Positions 5,308 to 13,471 of a stretch of DNA of 19,799 nt are shown piece after piece. Origin of the DNA: Bordetella parapertussis (GTDB taxonomy: Bacteria > Pseudomonadota > Gammaproteobacteria > Burkholderiales > SG8-39); NCBI GenBank assembly GCA_945906975.1, contig CAMDRY010000020.1:1-19799 (forward strand), in the 5' to 3' direction. The notes under the pieces are model-generated. The model did no database searches. It saw only the letters and a list, made by a program, of their open reading frames with translations, and was not told the origin of the DNA. The number at the start of each line of letters is the position of its first letter. The first letter of the stretch is position 1. The translations under genes and the position numbers were made by a program.

Positions 5308-8300
5308 CTATTGGTAAACAACCTGCACGTTCTCCGGCCGCAGCCAGTCGTTGAGCGACTGCAACAGCCTGTCCTCGAGCTTGACCTTCCAGTCATCACC
5401 CAGTCGCAGCTCGACCATGGCGCCGCCGTTGTTGTAGCAGACGGCCACAACACAGCCGCCGTCGCCGCTCTTGCGATAAGGCGTGAGCAGGGTCTTCAAC
5501 TTGGCTGCCGCGGCTTTGCCGGCGCGCGAAGCCTCGCCATTGAGCGACAGCCTGACGCCGCGCGCATACAGCGCCCGCGCCTCGCCAAAGTCGAGAATTT
5601 TTTCCGCCGTCACGCGCAACTGGCTCTCGCCCTCGCCGCGCGGAATATTGCGCACCTTGACGTTGGCGATGAGCACCGCGCCATCCTTGATCTTGTCGCG
5701 ATACAGGTCGTAGACCTCGTTGTAGACAACGATCTCCTGCCGCCCCGTGTCATCGGAAAGTTCGAGCACCATCATGCGGCCCGACTGGGTCTTCATAGCG
5801 CGCATGGTTTCGACAAACCCGGCGATGGTCGCCTCGCCGCCGCCGTAGCCGCCGCCCGCCATGCCGGGGAGCTGCGCCAGTTTCGCGCGCACGAAGCATT
5901 CGATGTCGGTCTTGAAGCTGGTGAACGGATGCCCGGACAAATACTGCCCCAGACTGGTTTTCTCTTCGGCCAGCTTTTGCAGGTCGCTCCAGCGCGGCGC
6001 GGCGATCATTTGCGGCTTGTGCTCGTCTGGCCCGCCATCGGCGCTGCCGTCACCAAAGAGGCTCACCTGGTTGGCGTTGCGCTCACGCTGCTCGGCCGCC
6101 TCGAGCGCGATGCCCACCGAGGCGAGCATGCTGGCGCGGTTGTCGTCGATGCCGTCAAAGGCGCCGGCGCGCACCAGCGCCTCGACGGCGCGGCGGTTGA
6201 CCTGGCGCTTGTCCACGCGCTCGCAAAAATCGAACAGGCTCTTGAACGGCCCGTCTTGCTCCCGCGCCTTGATGATGGCCACCACGGCTGATTCACCGGT
6301 GCCCTTGACAGCGCCGAGCCCGTAACGGATGGTCTTTGCATCCACCGGCGCAAAGCGGTACTCGCCGCTGTTGATATCGGGCCGCAGCACTGTGAGGCCG
6401 CAGCGTTCGCGCGCGTCGTTGTAAAGATCGCGCACCTTGTCGGTGTCGTCCATGGCGGCGGACATGTTGGCCGCCATGAACGCCGACGGATGGTGCGCCT
6501 TGAAATAAGCGGTTTGATACGCAACGAGGGCGTAGGCGGCGGCGTGCGACTTGTTGAAGCCGTAGCCGGCGAATTTTTCCATCAGGTCGAAAATTTCGTC
6601 GGCCTTGTCAATGCTCAGGCCGTTCTTTGCCGCCCCGTCGCGGAACAGGCCGCGGTGCTCGGCCATTTCCTCGGCTTTTTTCTTGCCCATGGCCCGACGC
6701 AGCAGGTCGGCGCCGCCTAGCGAGTAAGCGCCGATGATCTGCGCCATCTGCATCACCTGCTCCTGGTAGACCATGATGCCGTAGGTCTCGGAGAGAATGG
6801 TCTCCACGCGCGGATCGGGATACTTGAAGGCGCGCCCGTGTTTGCGGTCGCAAAAATCCGGAATCAGCTCCATCGGGCCCGGCCGGTACAGCGCAACCAG
6901 CGCAATGATGTCACCAAAGCGGTCGGGTTTGGCGCGCTTGAGCAGTTCGCGCATGCCCTGCGATTCGAATTGGAACACCGCGCCGGTGTTGGCCGTCGCA
7001 AACATCCGATACGACTCGCGATCGTTGAGGGGCAGCTTCTCGAGAACGATATCCGAGGCCGGATCGAGCCGCTTGATGTAACGCTGAGTCCAGTCAAGGA
7101 TGGTCAGCGTGGTCAGCCCGAGGAAATCGAACTTCACCAAGCCGACCGCCTCGACATCGTCCTTGTCCAGTTGCGACACCACGCTGGTCGACCCCTGCGC
7201 CGCGTACACCGGGCAAAAATCAGTGAGCTTGCCCGGCGCGATCAGGACGCCCCCGGCGTGCATACCGACGTTGCGCGTCAGTCCCTCTAGCTGGCTGGCC
7301 AGTGCCAGCAGCTCGCGCGTGTCCTCTTCGTTGTCTTCACGCTCGGCCAGGCGCGGCTCCATCTCGCGCGCCATTTGCAGCGTGATCAGCTTGCCCGGCT
7401 GGAAGGGAATGAGCTTGGCCAGTTCGTCGGTGCGGGTGTAACCCCACTCCATGACGCGGCCGACATCGCGCACGACGGCCTTGGCCGCCATGGTGCCAAA
7501 AGTGGCGATCTGCGAAACCGATTCGCTGCCGTATTTGTTGCGCACGTACTCGATAACGCGGTCGCGGCCCTCCTGGCAAAAATCAATGTCGAAGTCGGGC
7601 ATCGAAACGCGCTCGGGGTTGAGGAAACGCTCGAACAGCAGGTCATAGGCCAGCGGATCAAGGTCGGTGACACCGAGCGAATAGGCCACCAGCGACCCGG
7701 CGCCCGAACCGCGCCCCGGACCAACCGGCACACCGTTGTTCTTGGCCCAGTTGATGAAATCGGCGACGATCAGGAAGTAGCCGGGAAAGCCCATCTGGAT
7801 GATGGTCTTGGTCTCGAACGCAAGGCGGTCGCGGTAGCGCTGCTCCTGCTTGGCCCGCTCCACAGGATCGGGGTAGAGCTGAACAAGGCGTCTGACGAGG
7901 CCGTCCTCAGCGGACTTTACAAGGTAGTCGTCGAGACCGCTGCCATCGGGCGTTGGAAACAAAGGCAGCTTGGGATTGCCCAGTTCCAGTTCGAGGTTGC
8001 AACGGCGCGCGATCGCGACGGCGTTGGCCAGCGCTTCGGGAACATCCTTGAACCATTCAGCCATCTCGGCCTGGCTGGAAAAATAGGCCAGGCGCGAGAA
8101 ATTGCGCGGGCGGCGCTGGTCCGCTAGCAGCTGGCCCTCGGAGATACAGACGCGCGCCTCGTGGGCGATAAAATCGTCCGGACGCACGAACTGCACCGGA
8201 TGGGTCGCCACCACGGGCAGGCCCAGCTTTGCGGCGAGCGCGATGGCACCCGCGATATAGGCCTCGGTGTGCTGCGCGCCGGCGCGCTGCAATTCGAGGT

Positions 8301-8817
8301 AATAGCCGCCGGGAAACATCGCCGCCCATTCGCCGGCAAGTCTGGCGGCCAGCGCGTTGTTGTTCTGGATGAGCGCCATGCCGACATCGCCGTGCAAGGC
8401 CGCCGACAGGGCGATGAGCCCGCAAGATCCCTCGCCTTTGGCGAATTCCTCGGCAAACCATTCACGACGTATTTCAGCGCGGCCGCGGTGCTGGTTGGAC
8501 AGCCAGGCGCGCGACAACAGCCGCGACAACTGCAGGTAGCCGGTGCGCGAACGACACAACAGCAGCAGGCGCGAGGGCTTGTCGCGCTCGGCCTCGTTGG
8601 TGATCCACACATCGCAGCCGACGATGGGCTTGACGCCGGTCTTGCGTGCCGCCTTATAGAACTTGACCATGCCGAACAAGTTGGACAGGTCGGTGATGGC
8701 CAGCGCCGGCATACCGTCGAGCGCCGCGCGCGAGACGACATCATCGATGCGTACAATGCCATCGGAGACCGAAAATTCGGTGTGCAGGCGGAGATGGACG
8801 AACTGAGGGGCGGGCAT
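5308..8817 (-). CDS. dnaE: DNA polymerase III alpha subunit
   Basis: The 1169-residue product is full length for DnaE, the catalytic subunit of the replicative polymerase. The N-terminal PHP domain (about 1-270) begins FVHLRLHTEFSVSDG. The polymerase C-family core has GPGRGSGAGS (366-375), the catalytic aspartates Asp408 and Asp410 in PDFDIDF, and the third, Asp564, in KFDFLGL. The fingers region contains YQEQVMQ and the Gly-Tyr-Gly-Phe-Asn-Lys-Ser-His-Ala motif. A C-terminal OB-fold (ATIAGFVETMR..., about 985-1060) and tail follow. The sequence looks like the essential DnaE1 type, not the error-prone DnaE2 type, since it shows no neighbouring imuA/imuB. Start ATG 8815-8817 gives the canonical N-terminus. 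It is monocistronic here. Confidence 0.97.
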   Translation of the reverse strand: MPAPQFVHLRLHTEFSVSDGIVRIDDVVSRAALDGMPALAITDLSNLFGMVKFYKAARKTGVKPIVGCDVWITNEAERDKPSRLLLLCRSRTGYLQLSRLLSRAWLSNQHRGRAEIRREWFAEEFAKGEGSCGLIALSAALHGDVGMALIQNNNALAARLAGEWAAMFPGGYYLELQRAGAQHTEAYIAGAIALAAKLGLPVVATHPVQFVRPDDFIAHEARVCISEGQLLADQRRPRNFSRLAYFSSQAEMAEWFKDVPEALANAVAIARRCNLELELGNPKLPLFPTPDGSGLDDYLVKSAEDGLVRRLVQLYPDPVERAKQEQRYRDRLAFETKTIIQMGFPGYFLIVADFINWAKNNGVPVGPGRGSGAGSLVAYSLGVTDLDPLAYDLLFERFLNPERVSMPDFDIDFCQEGRDRVIEYVRNKYGSESVSQIATFGTMAAKAVVRDVGRVMEWGYTRTDELAKLIPFQPGKLITLQMAREMEPRLAEREDNEEDTRELLALASQLEGLTRNVGMHAGGVLIAPGKLTDFCPVYAAQGSTSVVSQLDKDDVEAVGLVKFDFLGLTTLTILDWTQRYIKRLDPASDIVLEKLPLNDRESYRMFATANTGAVFQFESQGMRELLKRAKPDRFGDIIALVALYRPGPMELIPDFCDRKHGRAFKYPDPRVETILSETYGIMVYQEQVMQMAQIIGAYSLGGADLLRRAMGKKKAEEMAEHRGLFRDGAAKNGLSIDKADEIFDLMEKFAGYGFNKSHAAAYALVAYQTAYFKAHHPSAFMAANMSAAMDDTDKVRDLYNDARERCGLTVLRPDINSGEYRFAPVDAKTIRYGLGAVKGTGESAVVAIIKAREQDGPFKSLFDFCERVDKRQVNRRAVEALVRAGAFDGIDDNRASMLASVGIALEAAEQRERNANQVSLFGDGSADGGPDEHKPQMIAAPRWSDLQKLAEEKTSLGQYLSGHPFTSFKTDIECFVRAKLAQLPGMAGGGYGGGEATIAGFVETMRAMKTQSGRMMVLELSDDTGRQEIVVYNEVYDLYRDKIKDGAVLIANVKVRNIPRGEGESQLRVTAEKILDFGEARALYARGVRLSLNGEASRAGKAAAAKLKTLLTPYRKSGDGGCVVAVCYNNGGAMVELRLGDDWKVKLEDRLLQSLNDWLRPENVQVVYQ

Positions 8818-8841
8818 GGTGCGGATGTCGGGGCGAGCCCG

Positions 8842-8850
8842 ATTCTAGCA
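8842..8850 (-). promoter_or_regulatory. Extended -10 promoter for dnaE
   Basis: Read on the minus strand the sequence is TGCTAGAAT, an extended -10 element (TGn followed by TAGAAT, one mismatch from TATAAT). No good -35 hexamer is seen at the usual distance, which is tolerated in extended -10 promoters. Transcription would start near 8835, leaving a leader of under 20 nt before the dnaE ATG. Confidence 0.4.
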
Positions 8851-9112
8851 CCGACTCCCTCGCTTCCCGACCCCGCCCGCACCCCAATCAATGCGCCTGA
8901 AAACCCGCGTCCCTATTGGCTTTTCAGGCCGTTGCTTGGGGGAAAATTTCACCGTTTGGCCGGTCTTATTTCGTATCGGTAGCCGATTTTCAGCCCCGCA
9001 GGCGCTTTCCGCCAGCGCCGCCAGCCCGGCGGCCAGGGCACATTCAAATCGCCGCTCCCAAATGGCCGTCTGGCGTATCCGCTGCACTGGGGCAAACCGT
9101 ACTCCGACGGGG
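8851..9112. other. Intergenic region with no recognised gene
   Basis: Between the dnaE promoter region and the end of the glycosylase gene there are about 260 bases with open frames on both strands. None has a recognisable domain, a ribosome-binding site with a start, or a continuation of a neighbour. A plus-strand stretch reading YPLHWGKPYSDGVIGAR (about 9078-9128) looks protein-like but has no start. I treat it as non-coding. It may hold the remains of a former gene. Confidence 0.4.
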
Positions 9113-9697
9113 TCATAGGGGCACGCATCGCGGCGAACCCGATGCCGTTTTATCGTCGCCCTCGTCGCCCAGCACCGCGCGCCACGCCGCCAGCTTTTCT
9201 CCGAACGACTTCGCCGCATGCGCCGGGCTGGTGGAGGGCAGGCGCAGATAACGCAGCGGCCGTTCGGGCCCCAGATCAAGCCCTGGCAGCACATGCCGGC
9301 GGAAGCTCTCCTCCGCCTTGGCGCCGTTGAAGAAAACACGCGTGATGCACCGGTGAACTTGGAAAAACCGGTTGAAATCGTTGGGCTCCAACGAGGACTC
9401 GTCGATATTGGAGTCGAGGCTGCCCGGGCGCACGCAGGATTCGAGCACATCCCACAACGCGATGCCGCGGGCCTTGAGCAGCGCGGTTCTGGAACGGTAG
9501 GCCATGTCAGGACCGGCACCGACAAGCTCGCCCATGATCGGCCAGAACAAATTGCGCGGATGGGCGTAGTAACGCGCGGCGCGCAGCGAGGCCTCTCCAG
9601 GCATGCTGCCGAGTATCAACAATCTTGCACGCGCGTCAGCGACACAGGAAAAACTACTGACCCGCGCTTCGGGTGCTTCAATCTTGTGCGATGTCAT
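9113..9697 (-). CDS. DNA-deoxyinosine glycosylase (uracil-DNA glycosylase superfamily, family 6)
   Basis: A 194-residue protein resembling hypoxanthine-DNA glycosylases, which excise deaminated adenine (hypoxanthine) to start base-excision repair. Motif 1 is LILGSMPGEASL (around 27-38), followed by YYAHPRNLFWPIMGEL, which matches the family closely. VFFNGAKAEESF (121-132) and the C-terminal LPSTSPAHA (153-161) provide the DNA-intercalation and catalytic loop region. The ATG at 9695-9697 falls within a 13-bp tandem repeat that supplies ATGs in all three frames. This start is the only one that enters the gene. It is divergent from trhO. Confidence 0.85.
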   Translation of the reverse strand: MTSHKIEAPEARVSSFSCVADARARLLILGSMPGEASLRAARYYAHPRNLFWPIMGELVGAGPDMAYRSRTALLKARGIALWDVLESCVRPGSLDSNIDESSLEPNDFNRFFQVHRCITRVFFNGAKAEESFRRHVLPGLDLGPERPLRYLRLPSTSPAHAAKSFGEKLAAWRAVLGDEGDDKTASGSPRCVPL

Positions 9698-9729
9698 GCC
9701 GCAATGTCATGCCGTAATGTCATGAAATA
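9691..9729. repeat. Three tandem copies of a 13-bp repeat over the glycosylase start
   Basis: ATGTCATGCCGCA at 9691-9703, ATGTCATGCCGTA at 9704-9716 and the diverged ATGTCATGAAATA at 9717-9729. On the minus strand each copy gives an ATGAC, at 9697, 9710 and 9723, so start codons occur in three different frames. The ATG at 9723 opens a 9-codon ORF whose TGA overlaps the true start as ATGA. The ATG at 9710 opens a 10-codon ORF ending shortly inside the gene. Confidence 0.75.
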
Positions 9730-9820
9730 AGGTGCGCCGGTATTGCTGTGCGCCCGGGTGTGATGTGACTGCAGACAATCGCGATGATAGCCGGCGTCCG
9801 GCCGTCGTGCGCGCCAGGGG

Positions 9821-9826
9821 TATAAT
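9821..9826 (+). promoter_or_regulatory. Candidate -10 element of the trhO-DMT unit
   Basis: A perfect TATAAT hexamer lies 10 bp before the trhO ATG at 9837. No clear TTGACA is found 16-18 bp upstream. If this is the -10, transcription would begin about 4 nt from the start codon, making the message nearly leaderless. No Shine-Dalgarno sequence is visible before the ATG, which is consistent with that. Confidence 0.4.
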
Positions 9827-9836
9827 GCGCGCCGCC

Positions 9837-10664
9837 ATGGACATCCTCAACGTCGCCGCCTACAAGTTCACCGAACTCGACGGCCTCCCAGCCTTGCGAT
9901 CCGAATTGCGCCAACAGGCGCTTGACGCCGGATTGAAGGGCACCATCCTGATCGCACCCGAGGGCATCAACCTGTTCCTCGCCGGCCTCAGTAGCGAACT
10001 GGAGGGCTTTCTTGCGCGGCTGCTGGCCGACGCGCGCTTCGCCGGCATGCCGGTGAAAAAAAGCCTGTCCGCCGAACAACCCTTCAACCGCATGCTGGTG
10101 AAGATCAAGCGCGAGATCATCACCATGAAGCGCCCTGACATCAACCCGGCCGTGATGCCGGCACCGCGACTCGCCCCGACCACGCTCAAAGCCTGGCTTG
10201 ACGAAGGCCGCGAAGTGGTGCTGCTCGACACGCGCAACGATTTTGAGGTGGGGCTGGGCACGTTTGAAAATGCCCTCGACCTGAAGATCACCTCCTTTGG
10301 CGATTTTCCCGCAGCGGTGGCGCGACTCGAACTAGCCGGCAAGACGGTGGTGAGCTTTTGCACCGGCGGCATACGCTGTGAAAAAGCCGCGCCGCTGCTC
10401 ATCGCCAACGGCCTGCGCGACGTCTATCAGCTCGAGGGCGGCATACTGAAGTACTTCGAGGATTGCGGCGGCGCGCACTGGCGCGGCGAGTGCTTCGTGT
10501 TCGACAAACGCGTCGCACTCGGATCCGACCTGCAGGAGACCGGCACCACGCAGTGCTACGCCTGCCAGGCGGTGGTGTCTCCCGAGGAACAGCGCTCGGA
10601 CGAATACGTCCTGGGCGAATCCTGCCCCCACTGCAAGACGAAATCCATCCGGCTATCTGCATGA
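9837..10664 (+). CDS. trhO: tRNA uridine(34) hydroxylase, rhodanese-family (TrhO/YceA)
   Basis: A 275-residue protein with the TrhO layout: an N-terminal ferredoxin-like domain (about 1-95, with LKGTILIAPEGINLFLAG), a rhodanese domain (about 115-210) with the active-site loop CTGGIR (Cys175 to Arg180) followed by CEKAA, and a C-terminal segment with two CxxC pairs (Cys240/Cys243 and Cys263/Cys266) that may bind zinc. The family hydroxylates the wobble uridine of certain tRNAs in an oxygen-dependent way, leading to 5-(carboxy)methoxyuridine. I chose ATG 9837 because MDILNVAAYKF is the family start. The frame is open to 9732 but has no homology there. Its TGA overlaps the next ATG (ATGA). Confidence 0.93.
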   Translation: MDILNVAAYKFTELDGLPALRSELRQQALDAGLKGTILIAPEGINLFLAGLSSELEGFLARLLADARFAGMPVKKSLSAEQPFNRMLVKIKREIITMKRPDINPAVMPAPRLAPTTLKAWLDEGREVVLLDTRNDFEVGLGTFENALDLKITSFGDFPAAVARLELAGKTVVSFCTGGIRCEKAAPLLIANGLRDVYQLEGGILKYFEDCGGAHWRGECFVFDKRVALGSDLQETGTTQCYACQAVVSPEEQRSDEYVLGESCPHCKTKSIRLSA

Positions 10665-11566
10665 ATGCCGAGGCGACGGCTGCGGCCGCACGCGTCGCAG
10701 CCCGGCAAAAATCCCTCGCCATCGCCGCGCTGCTAATAGGTGCGGCGGCCATCGCCTTCGCGCCGATATTCGTGCGCCTGTCCGACACCAGCCCCACCGC
10801 GAGCGCGTTTTGGCGCGTGGCGCTGTCGATCATCCCTCTGTGGCTCTGGGTGTTCGCGTCCGAACGCGGACGCGGCGCCAAGCCGGCACAGCCACTGCCC
10901 TGGAAGGCGCTGATCCTTGCCGGCCTGTTCTTTGCCGGCGACCTGGCGGTCTGGCACGTCTCCATCCGCTTTACCTCGGTCGCCAATTCCACCCTCGAAG
11001 CTAATTTTGCGCCGCTGTTTGTCACGCTAGGCGCGTGGCTGCTGTTCCGGCAAAAGGTCTCGCGCCTTTTTCTGCTGGCGCTATGCGTGACGCTGGCCGG
11101 CGGCGCCCTGCTGATCGGACCGAACATCGGCGGCAATGACAAGGCCCTGCTAGGCGACGCCCTGGGGCTGCTCACCGCCGTGTTTTACGCCGGTTATTTT
11201 CTGGCGCTCAAATCGGCCACCAGCAGCGCATCGACCGCGCGCATCATGGCCGTGAACACCTCGGTCGCAGCACTGCTGCTGCTGCCTTACGCCTTGCTCA
11301 CGGCCGACATTTTTATGGCGCAGAACTTTAACGGCTGGCTTCTGCTCGCCGGCCTCGCGCTGATTCCGCACGTCGCCGGCCAGAGCCTCATCGCCTACGG
11401 CTTCGCCCACCTGCCTGCGTCGTTCTCCTCGGTAAGCCTGCTGCTGCAGCCGGTTCTGGCGGCGATCTACGCCTGGGCGCTGCTCGGGGAGAGCATGGGG
11501 CCGCTGCAAATGGCCGGCGGCTGCGTGGTCTTGCTGGGAATTTACCTGGCCAAGCGTGGCAGCTGA
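10661..11566 (+). CDS. EamA/DMT-family permease
   Basis: A 301-residue integral membrane protein with about ten hydrophobic helices arranged as two EamA repeats (about 18-145 and 165-298). The first contains WRVALSIIPL and the conserved end-of-repeat helix (ANFAPLFVTLGAWLLF). The second repeats the theme (LLLQPVLAAIYAWALLGES). The N-terminus is short and Ala-rich. DMT permeases export or import amino acids, nucleosides or other metabolites; the substrate is not predictable. ATG 10661 overlaps the trhO stop by four bases, so translation is coupled and the frame upstream is trhO antisense noise. No functional link to tRNA modification is evident. Confidence 0.87.
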   Translation: MNAEATAAAARVAARQKSLAIAALLIGAAAIAFAPIFVRLSDTSPTASAFWRVALSIIPLWLWVFASERGRGAKPAQPLPWKALILAGLFFAGDLAVWHVSIRFTSVANSTLEANFAPLFVTLGAWLLFRQKVSRLFLLALCVTLAGGALLIGPNIGGNDKALLGDALGLLTAVFYAGYFLALKSATSSASTARIMAVNTSVAALLLLPYALLTADIFMAQNFNGWLLLAGLALIPHVAGQSLIAYGFAHLPASFSSVSLLLQPVLAAIYAWALLGESMGPLQMAGGCVVLLGIYLAKRGS

Positions 11567-11591
11567 GTCCTGGCGCGGGACGGCGCACCGA

Positions 11592-12164
11592 TCACTTATT
11601 TAAGCTGAGAGCGGCACCTTTGCAATGGCGGCCATGTATGTGTTGCCGCCTTGTGCGATGTTGGTCATGAGGTCTTTGACTCCGGCTGGCTTGGGCTTGG
11701 GCTTGGGCCCGCGTCCAGGCGGAGGCGATCTGCGTACGCTCTTCCCCCACGGCTTGATCGAGTTGCTGCACGCTCAAGCCCAAAACGGCACAGGCGTCCC
11801 GGCCGCGCGCGAGCGGCTCCTTGGCGAGCCGATCGGTTTTTTCCTGCTCAATGCGCCTTGCGCGGCGCGGGAAAATGGCTGCTGTAACTACCCATGCGAT
11901 AAGTAAAGCAATCGAGCAGAACCGGCGTGCCGCCGGCGGCAATGCCGCGTCCATGCAGCGCAGCGTCGTAACTGCGCGCGCATCGTTACCCTCGACTTCC
12001 AGGCAGTTGAAGCCATGGGGTTCAAAGTAAGCGCGCATTTCACGCTGCACGCGCATCTTCGGCCAGTATTGCGAAGCCTGGTATCTGTTGTTCTCGCAGG
12101 CCAGTATGAAGGGCGGCTTCCAGATCCCGGCGAGGTTTAGCGTTTCGTGCAAGCCCCCCGCCCG
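11592..12164 (-). pseudogene. Decayed E1-alpha subunit of a thiamine-diphosphate 2-oxoacid dehydrogenase
   Basis: Reading on the minus strand from the purM stop, the sequence gives HETLNLAGIWKPP then ACENNRY, the part of E1-alpha that follows the TPP-binding GDG motif. VEGNDARAV follows. Near 11940 the match shifts frame to AGGTPVLLDCFTYRMG (about 11889-11940), the conserved GGGP-L-E-TYRxGH region. Near 11870 it shifts back to RIEQEKTDRLAKEPLARGRD and the helical C-terminus. Near 11700, at a (CTTGGG)3 run, it shifts again to GVKDLMTNIAQGG then TYMAAIAKV, perhaps the end of E1-alpha and the start of an E1-beta. The first half of the protein, including the TPP motif, is absent. It fills the only gap over 300 bp in this half of the window. 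Confidence 0.65.
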
Positions 12165-13241
12165 TTAAACGACGACTGTCTGGGCCTCGCCCACTGCGCG
12201 AGCGCGGATGCTGCCAATGCGGTACGCCGCCTCACCCGCAGCGCTCAGCAGACTGATGGCGGCGGCGGTGTCGCGCTCGGCGACCACCACGACCATGCCG
12301 ATGCCGCAATTGAACACGCGATGCATTTCGGCATCGGGTACACCACCTTCTTTTTGCAGCCAGTCGAACAGCGGCGGGCGCGGCCAAGCCGATTTTTTCA
12401 GCTCGGCGGTGACCCCCTCGGGCAGCACCCGCGGCACGTTCTCGACCAGACCACCGCCGGTGATGTGCGCCATGCCTTTCACCGGCAAGGCCTTGATCAG
12501 CGCCAGAAGCGGCTTGACGTAAATGCGTGTTGGCGCCAGCAGCACATCGGCCAAGCTGCGACCGTAAAGCGCTTTGGGCGGGGCGGTATCGCCGGAGCTC
12601 ATGAAACTCGAAAAGTCGGCATTGAGGTCCGGTTTGGCGCGCTCAATGATCTTGCGCACCAGCGAGTAGCCGTTGGAATGCGCGCCACTGGAGCCAAGCC
12701 CCAGCACCACGTCGCCGGGCGCGATGGACAGCCCGGTGATGATTTCGCTTTTTTCGACCGCACCCACGGCAAATCCGGCCAGGTCGTATTCGCCGTCCGG
12801 ATACATGCCCGGCATCTCGGCGGTCTCGCCACCGATTAGCGCGCAACCGGCCTGCTCGCAGCCTTGGGCGATGCCCTTGATGACGTCGGTGGCCGCCGGC
12901 ACATCGAGTTTTCCGCAGGCGAAGTAATCAAGAAAGAACAGCGGTTCCGCGCCCTGCACCAGGATATCGTTAACGCTCATCGCGACCAGGTCTATGCCGA
13001 CCGTGTCGTGGCGGCCAAGCTGAAAGGCCAGCTTGAGCTTGGTGCCGACCCCGTCAGTCCCGGTCACCAGCACCGGCTCGCGAAAGCGCTTGCCGATCTC
13101 AAACAAGGCGCCGAAGCCGCCGATGCCGGCCAGCACCTCCGGGCGCATGGTGCGCTTGGCAAAAGGTTTGATCGCCTCGACGAGGGCATCACCGGCATCC
13201 ATGTCGACGCCGGCGTCACGATATGTAATTGGGGTAGTCAA
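12165..13241 (-). CDS. purM: Phosphoribosylformylglycinamidine cyclo-ligase (AIR synthetase)
   Basis: A 358-residue PurM, which converts FGAM and ATP to aminoimidazole ribonucleotide, step five of purine synthesis. The N-terminus [14 protein letters not shown], the [12 protein letters not shown] loop, [20 protein letters not shown] and [12 protein letters not shown] are all family signatures. The length is slightly over the usual 345. The start is TTG at 13239-13241. The upstream frame is closed by a TAA without any ATG or GTG, and the next Met (residue 14) would remove the conserved SYKDAGVD-like start. It is transcribed divergently from hda. The stop TAA at 12165-12167 is followed in the same frame by the E1-alpha relic. 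Confidence 0.96.
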   Translation of the reverse strand: MTTPITYRDAGVDMDAGDALVEAIKPFAKRTMRPEVLAGIGGFGALFEIGKRFREPVLVTGTDGVGTKLKLAFQLGRHDTVGIDLVAMSVNDILVQGAEPLFFLDYFACGKLDVPAATDVIKGIAQGCEQAGCALIGGETAEMPGMYPDGEYDLAGFAVGAVEKSEIITGLSIAPGDVVLGLGSSGAHSNGYSLVRKIIERAKPDLNADFSSFMSSGDTAPPKALYGRSLADVLLAPTRIYVKPLLALIKALPVKGMAHITGGGLVENVPRVLPEGVTAELKKSAWPRPPLFDWLQKEGGVPDAEMHRVFNCGIGMVVVVAERDTAAAISLLSAAGEAAYRIGSIRARAVGEAQTVVV

Positions 13242-13471
13242 AGAAGGTAGAATCTGGGTCGGTTACGGAATCAGGGAACGCATGCCCTGCTCTTTCCTGA
13301 CACGGTGCCCCGAAAACACAAGGCAATCCGTCTCAGACTGCGTGATCACTTCACGATTTTTTCTGAACCAAGAGCGCAAAATGCGGCGCCGTTTAGTATT
13401 CAAGGCAAAATTTTACTCGAAATGCAGCCCCCTCGCCTGACCGGCCCGGTGAACCCCCTTTACAGCGACTG
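13242..13471. promoter_or_regulatory. Divergent purM/hda intergenic region
   Basis: These 230 bases separate two divergent genes and must hold both promoters. The part before hda (13355-13430) is notably A/T-richer than its surroundings, with TTTAGTATTC and AAAATTTTAC. A TAGAAT occurs at 13248-13253. I cannot assign a -35/-10 pair with confidence, and no PurR-like operator or DnaA box cluster is obvious. A frame running through part of it from inside purM (antisense) shows no protein-like features. Confidence 0.4.

Noticed and set aside
5311..6291. 326-codon plus-strand ORF opposite dnaE
   Set aside because: It is antisense to a strongly conserved polymerase gene, has no domain, and reflects the GC-rich codon pattern of the other strand.
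9732..9836. N-terminal extension of TrhO
   Set aside because: The family starts at MDILNVAAYKF; the upstream residues are unlike TrhO and the stretch contains the candidate promoter.
11625..11906. Plus-strand ORFs opposite the E1-alpha relic
   Set aside because: The minus strand carries recognisable E1-alpha motifs, while the plus-strand frames show none.
13033..13440. ORF running from inside purM into the hda promoter region
   Set aside because: Its first part is antisense to purM and the rest covers the divergent promoter region; no domain or ribosome-binding site is seen.
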